A stretch of 39,028 nucleotides of DNA from Myxococcales bacterium (GTDB lineage Bacteria; Myxococcota_A; Polyangia; JAAYKL01), in NCBI GenBank assembly GCA_012522445.1, contig JAAYKL010000037.1:1-39028 (forward strand), given 5' to 3'. The first letter of the stretch is position 1. Each line of letters opens with the position of its first letter. The notes under the pieces are model-generated. The model saw only the letters and a list, made by a program, of their open reading frames with translations, was not told where the DNA came from and ran no database searches. Positions 1 through 6,855 of this stretch are shown here, in pieces. Position numbers and translations under genes: made by a program.

Positions 1-1281
1 ATTCGCACGGACGACAGCAAAGCCGAGTGCTGGGGAAACAATAATCACGGCCAAGCTCCCACAGATACCGACGATTTGCCCACCGCGTCTTTCACCAGCC
101 TCGCCGCAGGCAAAGACCACACCTGCGGGATTCTCAAGGACGGCCAGGTGGAGTGCTGGGGAGCCAATGGTTACGGCCAAGCTCCAACAGAGGAGAACGA
201 TTTGCCCACCGCGTCCTTCACCAGCCTGGCTGCGGGCGACGACCACACCTGCGGGATTCTCAAGGGCGGCCAGGTCCAGTGCTGGGGAGCCAATGGCGAA
301 GTTGATTACGGCCAAGCCACAGTGCCCAACGATTTGGCCAATGTGAAGTTCAGCAGCCTCACCGCGGGCCCCTACCACACCTGCGGGACTCTCGAGGACG
401 GTAGGGTGGAGTGCTGGGGAGCCAATGACTTCGGCCAAGCCACGCCACAAATGGGCGTAGCCTTCACCAGCCACGCCGCGGGCCAAGACCACTCCTGCGG
501 GATTCGCGCGGACAATAGCAAGGTCCAGTGCTGGGGAAACAATGACTTCGACCAAGCTCCAATAGAGGAGAAAGATTTGCCCACCGCCTCCTTCACCAAC
601 CTCGCAGCGGGCGCATACCACACCTGCGGGATTCGCAAGGAAGATGGCCAGGCCGAGTGCTGGGGAAGTGGTACAGCCGCCACACCGCCAACGGGCGTCG
701 CATTTTCCAGCCTCGTTGCAGGCGGCTCCCATACCTGCGGGATTCGCGCAAACGATGGCGAGGCCCAGTGCTGGGGAAGCGATGACTCCGGCCAAGCCAC
801 ACCGCCAGAAGACGTGGCGTTTGAAAGTCTAAGTGCGGGCGCAAATCACACCTGCGGGATTCGCGCAAACGATGGCGAGGCCCAGTGCTGGGGAAGCAAC
901 AAGGATCTGAAAGGCAACGAGGTGAACCAAGCCACACCGCCAACGGGCGTAGCCTTCACCAACCTCGCAGCGGGCGCATACCACACCTGCGGGGTTCTCG
1001 AAAACGACAGCGAGGCCCAATGCTGGGGAAGCGATGACTCCGGCCAAGCCACACCGCCTGTGGACGTGACTTTCACCAGCCTCGCCGCAGGCGACGAGCA
1101 CACCTGCGGGATTCTCGACAACGGCCTGGTCAAGTGCTGGGGAGCCGATGGTTACGGCCAATCCACTCCGCCCAAGAACATGAAGTTCACCAGCCTGACT
1201 GCGGGTGACTACTTCACCTGCGGGATTCGCGCGGGCGACCGCATTGAAGTGTGCTGGGGTACCTACGTCCGCAATCTTTAA
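1..1281 (+). CDS. RCC1-repeat (beta-propeller) protein, 3' part
   Basis: The frame is open from base 1, so the gene starts upstream of the window; 426 codons plus TAA are visible. The protein is a run of RCC1/BNR-type repeats, each built as a small hydrophobic strand (FTSLAAG), an HTCGI segment and a CWG-x-N/D-x-x-GQ segment. Eleven CWG motifs are visible, and each repeat carries two cysteines (HTCG and CWG), which suggests disulfides and an extracytoplasmic location. RCC1-like domains form seven-bladed propellers that bind protein partners; in bacteria most are secreted or surface proteins of unknown ligand. The signal peptide and any anchor would lie outside the window. Repeats are nearly identical at DNA level (48 identical bases at 733-780 and 850-897; 38 at 769-806 and 1021-1058), implying recent internal duplication. 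No enzymatic motif is seen. Family call is confident, function unknown. Confidence 0.9.
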   Translation: MRTDDSKAECWGNNNHGQAPTDTDDLPTASFTSLAAGKDHTCGILKDGQVECWGANGYGQAPTEENDLPTASFTSLAAGDDHTCGILKGGQVQCWGANGEVDYGQATVPNDLANVKFSSLTAGPYHTCGTLEDGRVECWGANDFGQATPQMGVAFTSHAAGQDHSCGIRADNSKVQCWGNNDFDQAPIEEKDLPTASFTNLAAGAYHTCGIRKEDGQAECWGSGTAATPPTGVAFSSLVAGGSHTCGIRANDGEAQCWGSDDSGQATPPEDVAFESLSAGANHTCGIRANDGEAQCWGSNKDLKGNEVNQATPPTGVAFTNLAAGAYHTCGVLENDSEAQCWGSDDSGQATPPVDVTFTSLAAGDEHTCGILDNGLVKCWGADGYGQSTPPKNMKFTSLTAGDYFTCGIRAGDRIEVCWGTYVRNL

Positions 1282-1285
1282 ACTT

Positions 1286-1340
1286 CGCGAAGCCCATCGT
1301 TACAATTCAGTTTTGCGCGAAGCCCATCGTTACAATTTAG
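1286..1340. repeat. Two 25-bp direct repeats
   Basis: Two copies of a 25-base unit beginning CGCGAAGCCCATCG lie at 1286-1310 and 1316-1340, differing at one base and separated by five bases. They fill the gap between the convergent RCC1 and PQQ-propeller genes; the second copy overlaps the stop codon of the latter. A perfect 10-base palindrome (CTTCGCGAAG, 1283-1292) overlaps the first copy. With only two copies there is no case for CRISPR. They may be a local duplication or a protein-binding site. Confidence 0.75.
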
Positions 1341-2719
1341 TGCATGGCCGGGGTGGCGCTGGGCTGGGGGGCGGTGGCGCCGAAGGCGTACAGGCGGTGG
1401 TCGTCGCTGCCGATGTACAGCGTGCCGTCGGGGCCCAAAACCGGACCCGCATCCACCTGATCGCCGGTCTCGTACTCCCACACCAGGCGCCCTTCGGGGC
1501 TGAGGCAGTACACATAGTGATCGCGGCCGCCAAAGTAAACGTGCCCCGACGCATCGATGAGCGCGCCGGATTGAATGCCGTAAAAATCGCCCTCCCCCGG
1601 GCGGATGGCAAAGCGCCACCGTTCGGCACCGTCGCTGGCGTTGAGCGCCACCAGCACCGGAGCGGTGTCGTAGGTGGATACCAGGAGCTCGCCGCGGCGG
1701 CCCAGTGCCAACGGCGCTCGCACCGGCGCCCCCACGCTGGTGCGCCACTTTTCGACCCCCGCCAAACTCCAGGCCCGCACCACGCCGTCGTCGGCGGCGA
1801 AGTACACCGTGCCATCCGGACCCGCCACCGCCGTGGCATCGATGTCGCCGTCGGTTTCGGCGGTCCACTGCACCGCCGCGCTCTCGCTCAGGGCAAAGAA
1901 CTGGTCGCCCTGGGTGCCGAAGAAAATGTTGCCGGTGGGGCCCGAAACCGGGCTCGAGAAAATTTTGGCGCGCCCCTGCCCCGCGGTGAAAATCCAGCGC
2001 ACGTCGGCGTCGCTGGGGCGCAGGGCGATGAGGCGCAGGTGGCAGCCGAACACGATGGTGCCGTCCAACAGCAGCAGGGGCGATGTGTCGACGTCGTAGC
2101 GACCGGCGTCGGCGGCCTCTCCCTTGCGCGCGGGGCGCTCGGTGGTGACAAACCCCCAGCGCTTGCGGCCCTGTGGGGTTAGGGCGAGCATCATGTCGTT
2201 GTCGGTGCCGACATATACAGTGCCGTCCTCGCCAATGGCCGGCGACGACCAAATTTTGTCGCCCGTATCGAAGGACCAGCGCTGCGTGCCGTCGGCGTTG
2301 AGCGCATAAAACCGGTGGTCGTGGGAACCGACGTAAATGGTGTTGCCGTCCGGGGTCACCGCGGCGTCGGCGTACAGGCGCCCCCGGGTGCGGAAGACCC
2401 ACTTGACGTCGGCGGTGCGGGGGCCGTTGATGTCGGCCTGGCCGGTGCGGGCCGAGTTGCCGCGAAAGGTGGTCCAGCCCTGGCTGCCCCCGGTGGCCAC
2501 TTGCAATGTGGGGGCCTTGGCCGGTGGTGCGGGGGCTTTGTTGGCGGCGCTGGCATCTGGAGGTGTGGCTTTGGGAGCGCCCGCCGGAGATTGGGTCGAT
2601 GGCGCCGGGGCGGAAGGGGTGGCCAGGGAGAGGTCTTTTTTGCCGTTGCACGACAGCAGCAGACAGCCGGCAACAGCGAGCAGCAGCCAAGTGCGCGGGC
2701 GCGGTACCAACCCCAACAT
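1337..2719 (-). CDS. PQQ-like beta-propeller lipoprotein
   Basis: The 460-residue product starts with a basic and hydrophobic signal sequence ending in a lipobox (LLSC, Cys24), so it should be a lipoprotein. An Ala/Pro-rich tether of about 45 residues follows, then about 380 residues of PQQ-type propeller blades with the recurring pattern G-T-(V/I/L)-Y-(V/F/I)-G-(S/G)-x-D-(H/N)-x-x-(Y/F)-A-L and W-x-(F/Y)-x-T-G. BamB and related scaffold proteins share this fold; the catalytic cofactor residues of quinoprotein dehydrogenases were not recognised, so a binding or scaffolding role is more likely than an enzyme. Its ATG overlaps the TGA of the upstream TPR gene as TGATG, which points to translational coupling and shared function. 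BamB itself is possible, but the long linker and TPR partner argue for a lineage-specific protein. Confidence 0.85.
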   Translation of the reverse strand: MLGLVPRPRTWLLLAVAGCLLLSCNGKKDLSLATPSAPAPSTQSPAGAPKATPPDASAANKAPAPPAKAPTLQVATGGSQGWTTFRGNSARTGQADINGPRTADVKWVFRTRGRLYADAAVTPDGNTIYVGSHDHRFYALNADGTQRWSFDTGDKIWSSPAIGEDGTVYVGTDNDMMLALTPQGRKRWGFVTTERPARKGEAADAGRYDVDTSPLLLLDGTIVFGCHLRLIALRPSDADVRWIFTAGQGRAKIFSSPVSGPTGNIFFGTQGDQFFALSESAAVQWTAETDGDIDATAVAGPDGTVYFAADDGVVRAWSLAGVEKWRTSVGAPVRAPLALGRRGELLVSTYDTAPVLVALNASDGAERWRFAIRPGEGDFYGIQSGALIDASGHVYFGGRDHYVYCLSPEGRLVWEYETGDQVDAGPVLGPDGTLYIGSDDHRLYAFGATAPQPSATPAMH

Positions 2720-5238
2720 CAGGTGAGGAGGTCGATGCGCTCGACCACGTCAGCGAAGCCCGGGTCGCTGTTGACGATTTCGTTGTACAGGTTTAGGGCG
2801 TCGTCTTTGCGGCCCATGATTTCGAGGGTGCGCGCCTTTTCGTAGTGGAGCGCCAGTTGCTCTTGCTCGGAGAGCGTCACCGTGGCGGCGATGTTGTCGT
2901 AGGCGGCCAGGGCCTCCTCGTAGCGCTTGGCGCCGACGTGGCACAGCCCCACCATGATCTCGGCATCGACGCGGCGCTGCGGATCGCCAGCGGCCAACTG
3001 GAACTCGCCGATGGCGTCGTCGAAGAGCCCCATCTCCTTGTAGGCCTGCCCCAGGTCGTAGTGGGTGGCCCAGTCGGATTGGGCGATTTGCTGATCGACG
3101 CCGGACTTGAACTGCGAAAAGACATCGTCGACCTCGCTGAGCATCACATCGCTGGTGACGTCTTCGAGGGTGAGGTCTTCGGTGCTATCGACGATGGCGA
3201 TGGGCGCGGTCCGGGGCTTGGGCGCTGGCGCGGGCATCTGTTCAAACTTTTCGGCCAGGGGCAACAGGCTCAAATCACCGGGAAAGCGCTCTTTGAGATC
3301 GAAGTACATGTTGCGGGCGTCGTCTTCGAGTCCCTGCTCGAGGAAGAATTCGATCTCCTCGATTTCGGCGAGGACGTCGACCGGGGCATCGGCGGGCATC
3401 GAAGGGATGCGGGAAAACAAATCGGTAATGGGCAAGGGCGGCGCGGCCGGAGTCGATGACGGCATGGGCGGCGCGGGGGGAGCCGATGGCGGCATAGGCG
3501 GCGCGGGGGGAGCCGATGGCGGCATGGGCGGCGCGGGAGGAGCCCCGAGCATGGACGGTCGGGGCAAGGACGGCGCGACCGGCATGGGAGGCGGCAGCGG
3601 CGGCGCATCCGGAATCGCCGGCGGGAGCACAGAAGGCCGCGGCAGCAGCGGTGGGGGCGGCGCGGTGGGCGCGAGCTGGGCCACGGTGAGCTCGTCGTCT
3701 TCGACGTCGTCTTCGAGGAGGTAGACGGGATCCCCAGCGGGCGCACCGGCGTCGGGCAGATGCATTGCGGCGGCCGGAGATGCCAGGTCGGTGAGGTCAT
3801 CCGCGTCGAGGGGTTCGATGTTTTCCACGAAACTCTCGTCGTCGAAGAACTTATTTTGGATGGCGACGTAGGGAATGTTGTCGATGGACAAAAGCCCGGA
3901 GTCGTCCAGGGAGATGTCGGTGCTGGTGCCCATCTCGGGCAGCCCCTCGGGCATGACCCCTCCGATGCTGACGAGCTCCTCGCGCGCGCGTTGGTTGTAG
4001 GGATCGATGCCGAGAATTTGGTGCAAGTAGTACACCGTGGCCTCGGGTTGCTCGGTGCGGAACGCTTCGGCGAGCACAAAGAGTTGATCGCAGGCACCGG
4101 CCGTGTCGCCGGCATTGAGCAGGACGTCCTTGAGGCGCTCCCGGGCGTCGCTGTTGTAGTAGTCGATTTTGAAGATTTTATCGAAGTGCTCACGCGCGCG
4201 GTCGATGAGCCCATACTTGATGAGCACCTCCGCCTCTTCGAGCAGCGTGGGGATGTTTTTGAGCGCGCTCCCCTCGCGACGCGCTGCCGGGGGCGAGAGG
4301 GGCGCAGCGCTGACGGCGGCGCTGTCCCGCAGCGTGTGGGTTACGGCGGCGTTGAGGGCTTGTCGCGCCTCGGCGTGGTTGGGATCAATTTCCAGAATGG
4401 ACTGCAAGTAGCGGAGCCGATCGGGGGTGCGGTTTTGCGCTTGGGCGGTCTTGGCCATTTCCTCGTAGACCGACACGGCCTTTTCGGGCTGCTTCACGCT
4501 GAGAAAAGCGTCGGCCAACAGCGACAGGACGCGCTCGTCGTGTTTGTGTTTGGCGAGGCACTTTTGCAGGCGGTCGAGGGCCTTTTGCGCCGCGCCCCGG
4601 TCGAGGTGGAGGCGGATGACCTCCAAAGAGAGTTCGAGGTTGTCGGGTTCGTAAAAGAGCTGGTGTTCGGCGATGCGCAGGAAGTCGTCGATGCGGCCCT
4701 GTTGCTTGAGCTCGGCGGCGACAAAGGCAAATTGCGCCACGGCCTCGTCGGTGCGCTGCTCTTGGGCCAGCAGCTCTGCCAGCCGGATGCGCGCCGCCAG
4801 GTTGGTCGGCTCGATTTCGACAATGCGGATCAGCGCGGTGAGCAGCATCGTCGCGTTGCCCAGGCGCGAGGCCACGTCCACGAGTTGATCGAGCCAAGTG
4901 AGCGCGTCTTGCACCCAGCCCATCTGCACGTAGCAGTTGACGAGCATCTCGTAGACCGAGCCCATCATGGGATCGTACTCGAGGATTTTTTTGTAGACCG
5001 CTACCGCCTTGAGGTGGAAGCCGATGCGCATGTAGTGATCGGCGACGTACAAAAAGGTGTCGGTGGCCTCCTTGCGGGCGCCCATGCGCACGTACAATTC
5101 GCCGAGGCGCAACCAGGTGCGGATGTCGTTGGGATCGGTCTTGAGCAGCTTCTGGTATTCGCCAACGGCCTTGTCGTATTGGCGCCTGGCAATGAGTTTG
5201 CTGGCCAGATCGGAAACTCTGCTTTTATCTTTCGACAC
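2719..5238 (-). CDS. Large TPR protein with proline-rich linker
   Basis: The product is about 839 residues. The first 420 residues are consecutive TPR-like helical hairpins (YDKAVGEYQKLLKTDPND, LKAVAVYKKILEYDP). A disordered acidic then Pro/Ala/Met-rich linker follows, and a second TPR block of about 200 residues ends the protein (ATHYDLGQAYKEMGLFDDAI). No signal peptide or membrane segment is seen, so it should be cytoplasmic, acting as a protein-interaction scaffold; no partner can be named. I chose GTG at 5238 (VSKDKSRVSDLA) because it matches the usual beginning of this TPR family as I know it; an in-frame GTG at 5292 adds 18 residues. Neither start has a clear Shine-Dalgarno sequence. 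It is the first gene of a two-gene unit with the PQQ-propeller lipoprotein and has a good promoter at 5347-5374. Confidence 0.85.
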   Translation of the reverse strand: MSKDKSRVSDLASKLIARRQYDKAVGEYQKLLKTDPNDIRTWLRLGELYVRMGARKEATDTFLYVADHYMRIGFHLKAVAVYKKILEYDPMMGSVYEMLVNCYVQMGWVQDALTWLDQLVDVASRLGNATMLLTALIRIVEIEPTNLAARIRLAELLAQEQRTDEAVAQFAFVAAELKQQGRIDDFLRIAEHQLFYEPDNLELSLEVIRLHLDRGAAQKALDRLQKCLAKHKHDERVLSLLADAFLSVKQPEKAVSVYEEMAKTAQAQNRTPDRLRYLQSILEIDPNHAEARQALNAAVTHTLRDSAAVSAAPLSPPAARREGSALKNIPTLLEEAEVLIKYGLIDRAREHFDKIFKIDYYNSDARERLKDVLLNAGDTAGACDQLFVLAEAFRTEQPEATVYYLHQILGIDPYNQRAREELVSIGGVMPEGLPEMGTSTDISLDDSGLLSIDNIPYVAIQNKFFDDESFVENIEPLDADDLTDLASPAAAMHLPDAGAPAGDPVYLLEDDVEDDELTVAQLAPTAPPPPLLPRPSVLPPAIPDAPPLPPPMPVAPSLPRPSMLGAPPAPPMPPSAPPAPPMPPSAPPAPPMPSSTPAAPPLPITDLFSRIPSMPADAPVDVLAEIEEIEFFLEQGLEDDARNMYFDLKERFPGDLSLLPLAEKFEQMPAPAPKPRTAPIAIVDSTEDLTLEDVTSDVMLSEVDDVFSQFKSGVDQQIAQSDWATHYDLGQAYKEMGLFDDAIGEFQLAAGDPQRRVDAEIMVGLCHVGAKRYEEALAAYDNIAATVTLSEQEQLALHYEKARTLEIMGRKDDALNLYNEIVNSDPGFADVVERIDLLT
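3431..3550 (-). repeat. Four 30-bp tandem repeats encoding a Pro-rich linker
   Basis: Four 30-base units (3431-3460, 3461-3490, 3491-3520, 3521-3550) lie inside the TPR gene. The middle two differ at one base; the outer ones are more diverged. Each encodes a ten-residue unit close to PPAPPMPPSA, forming part of the flexible linker between the two TPR blocks. Copy number is likely to vary between strains. Confidence 0.85.
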
Positions 5239-5346
5239 GTGAACTCGATTTCGCAATGCGAACGATGGGCTGTGATGTGGCGAACCGCTCACGGCACATC
5301 GCGCGCGTAATTCTCTTTACAACTGTCGCCCGCGCGACGCACGTAC

Positions 5347-5374
5347 TTTATAAGAGCGCTACAAAAGACGTCAA
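5347..5374 (-). promoter_or_regulatory. Sigma-70-like promoter of the TPR/PQQ operon
   Basis: On the minus strand, TTGACG (5374-5369) is followed after 16 bases by TATAAA (5352-5347). Five of six bases match the -35 and five of six the -10 consensus. Transcription would start near 5340, about 100 bases before the preferred GTG (5238) and about 50 before the alternative GTG (5292), so both starts would be on the transcript. Confidence 0.6.
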
Positions 5375-5474
5375 TGTTCGTTTGCGGTTCTTTGGCTTTG
5401 TATGCGGTTCCGCCATTTTGCGGGCAGCGCCGCACGGCACTTGCTTGACAAAACAAAAAACGACGCGGGGGATT

Positions 5475-5771
5475 TTAGGAGAGTTCGCGGTAAAATTCGG
5501 GGGCCAGCAGGCGCAAGGTGTAGCGCGCCTTGCCCAGGTTGCCATCCGGGCGCAGCGCCATGGCGACGAAGTAATCGTCGTTGATGATGCGCAAAATGGT
5601 CGACAACTTTTCGGTGCGGACGGTCATCTCTTGGGCTTCGCCAGCCTCCAATTGTGCAGCGGCCTTGCGCATTTCATTGAGCAGAATGGAAAACTCCATG
5701 CCGACGGTTTCGATGTCGGTCACCGGGGCCTCCGCAGCGTAGGACTCGACGGCGATGCCATCAAAACCCAT
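5475..5771 (-). CDS. Roadblock/LC7-domain protein, N-terminally interrupted
   Basis: The open frame encodes 98 residues that read as the C-terminal four fifths of a Roadblock/LC7 domain (MGFDGIAVES, then a helix with EFSILLNEMRKAA, then LRIINDDYFVAMALRPDGN and a last helix). This fold includes MglB, the GTPase-activating partner of the Ras-like polarity GTPase MglA, and other regulators of small GTPases. The frame continues upstream of this ATG without another stop until a TAA at 5828-5826, and the missing first strand and helix are encoded there. No ATG, GTG or TTG lies between that stop and 5771, and 5771 has no Shine-Dalgarno sequence. The gene therefore looks like a recent pseudogene, a read-through gene or a sequencing error. 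No MglA-like GTPase gene is in the window. The SPOR gene lies 85 bases upstream of the original start on the same strand. Confidence 0.7.
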   Translation of the reverse strand: MGFDGIAVESYAAEAPVTDIETVGMEFSILLNEMRKAAAQLEAGEAQEMTVRTEKLSTILRIINDDYFVAMALRPDGNLGKARYTLRLLAPEFYRELS

Positions 5772-5834
5772 GAGAATGGCCGCATAGCCGCCCGCAACGC
5801 CGGTGACTGCATTTTCCAGCTTGGATTAAAACAT
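5772..5834 (-). other. Original start of the Roadblock gene with stop at codon 3
   Basis: A good Shine-Dalgarno sequence (AGAGGAGAG) precedes ATG at 5834. Codons run ATG TTT TAA TCC AAG CTG, so the third codon is a stop (5828-5826). Reading through it gives M-F-stop-S-K-L-E-N-A-V-T-G followed by VAGGYAAIL, then the downstream ORF, restoring a normal-length domain of about 119 residues. A single C-to-T change (CAA to TAA) would explain it; Gln at this position (MFQ) fits related proteins. Confidence 0.75.
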
Positions 5835-5918
5835 GGTGCCGCTCTCCTCTGTTGGCTGTTGTCCTTGGGTGCCTTTCGGGCGTTGGGGCCCAAAACAGCG
5901 TCGTTCAGTCTACATCAA

Positions 5919-6572
5919 TCAAGCGCGTTTTTTAACCACAAAGGCGGGCAACTGCTCTTTTTCCTCGAAGGTGCGCTTGTAATCCCAGGCCGATTTCTTG
6001 GAGTGAAACGGACCGACGCGCACGCGGTACCAAGTGCCGCGCTCGTCGGGCATCTCCACGCGAACGACAAATGCCTTGTGCCCCGCCCGACCGAGCTTGG
6101 CCACCATCTGCGAGGCTTCCTGAATGTCCGCAAACGTGCCGACCTGCAGCGTGTAAACGCCCGCATCGCCGTCCTTGACCTTTTCGAGGATGGCCTCCTC
6201 GGTGTTTTGCGGCGCCACGATGGGGGCCTCCTTGGCAACGCTCCCTGTCGGCGTCGCGTCCGCAACCTTGTGCGCCGTCTCCAGCAAGGACGCCGGGGTG
6301 GGGACCGTCTCCAGCGAGGTGCTCAGGGTTTCGTGGTAGCTGTGCGTTTTGGGCTTCTGGGGCAGCTCTGGCTCGCCGGACTGCTCGTTCAAGCGCGTGA
6401 GCAAATCCGGTGTCGGGCAAACGTGCGCGTTGTCGGCGCGGCGGCTGCCGAGCAGGAGTCCCAAGGCGAATACCAGGCCCACGGTGGCCACTGATCCAAT
6501 GGTCAGCAAGGACAGGTAACGCCGGTGAATTTCAATGGTGTCTCTTTTTTTGAATTTGCTTAAATCTTGCAT
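5919..6572 (-). CDS. SPOR-domain inner-membrane protein
   Basis: The 217-residue product has a short basic cytoplasmic N-terminus (MQDLSKFKKRDTIEIHRR), one membrane segment at about residues 18-38 and a long periplasmic linker. A C-terminal SPOR domain spans about residues 140-217 (YTLQVGTF, then WYRVRVGPF-x-S-x-x-x-A). SPOR domains bind peptidoglycan stripped of stem peptides at division septa, as in FtsN, DedD and RlpA, so a role in division or wall remodelling is likely. The layout matches FtsN/DedD-like bitopic proteins. I chose ATG 6572 because GGTGGAGAAGAGG precedes it and the membrane segment is then placed normally; an in-frame start at 6683 would add 37 basic residues upstream of the likely transcription start. 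A promoter is proposed at 6599-6631. It is transcribed divergently from the MMPL gene and may continue into the Roadblock gene. Confidence 0.88.
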   Translation of the reverse strand: MQDLSKFKKRDTIEIHRRYLSLLTIGSVATVGLVFALGLLLGSRRADNAHVCPTPDLLTRLNEQSGEPELPQKPKTHSYHETLSTSLETVPTPASLLETAHKVADATPTGSVAKEAPIVAPQNTEEAILEKVKDGDAGVYTLQVGTFADIQEASQMVAKLGRAGHKAFVVRVEMPDERGTWYRVRVGPFHSKKSAWDYKRTFEEKEQLPAFVVKKRA

Positions 6573-6598
6573 GGCCTCTTCTCCACCCACAATGTAGG

Positions 6599-6631
6599 AT
6601 ACATGTATACACGCTCGGGAAGAGAAGGCAA
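6599..6631 (-). promoter_or_regulatory. Promoter of the SPOR gene with overlapping palindrome
   Basis: On the minus strand TTGCCT (6631-6626) and TATACA (6609-6604) are spaced by 16 bases, giving a leader of about 25 bases before ATG 6572. A perfect 10-base palindrome, ATACATGTAT (6599-6608), covers the -10 and start region and could be an operator. Confidence 0.4.
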
Positions 6632-6720
6632 ATTTTTGTCGTTTTTTTGCGCGGGGCGCGTCGTTTGTTTGCGCGGTGCCCAAGGGCGGTCGCCGCAGAT
6701 GTCGCCACCGAACTCTTCAA

Positions 6721-6729
6721 TGATATAAT
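6721..6729 (+). promoter_or_regulatory. Extended -10 promoter of the MMPL-glmU run
   Basis: TGATATAAT at 6721-6729 is a perfect extended -10 element (TGnTATAAT). No good -35 is seen 17-18 bases upstream, as is common for extended -10 promoters. It would give a leader of about 120 bases before ATG 6856. Confidence 0.5.
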
Positions 6730-6855
6730 GTTCGTCGCGCAACGGGGTGTTTCGTGATACCTAAGCCCACAAAATACCGAATCGCGTCCTGCGCACGGCG
6801 CGCAAGCCATTCGCGATTTGTTGCGTTAGTTGTTAAAAAAATAAAGAACATCACC

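Noticed and set aside
1286..1340. Possible CRISPR repeat
   Set aside because: There are only two copies with a five-base gap and no cas genes in the window.
1278..2690. Minus-strand frame (470 codons) overlapping the PQQ gene
   Set aside because: It is shifted relative to the lipoprotein frame, Arg/Pro/His-rich, and has no family motifs.
3760..5310. Plus-strand frame (516 codons) opposite the TPR gene
   Set aside because: It has no domain; the minus strand shows clear TPR motifs and a promoter.
5381..5474. Rho-independent terminator after the Roadblock gene
   Set aside because: A T-rich stretch is present on the minus strand, but no stable GC hairpin immediately precedes it.
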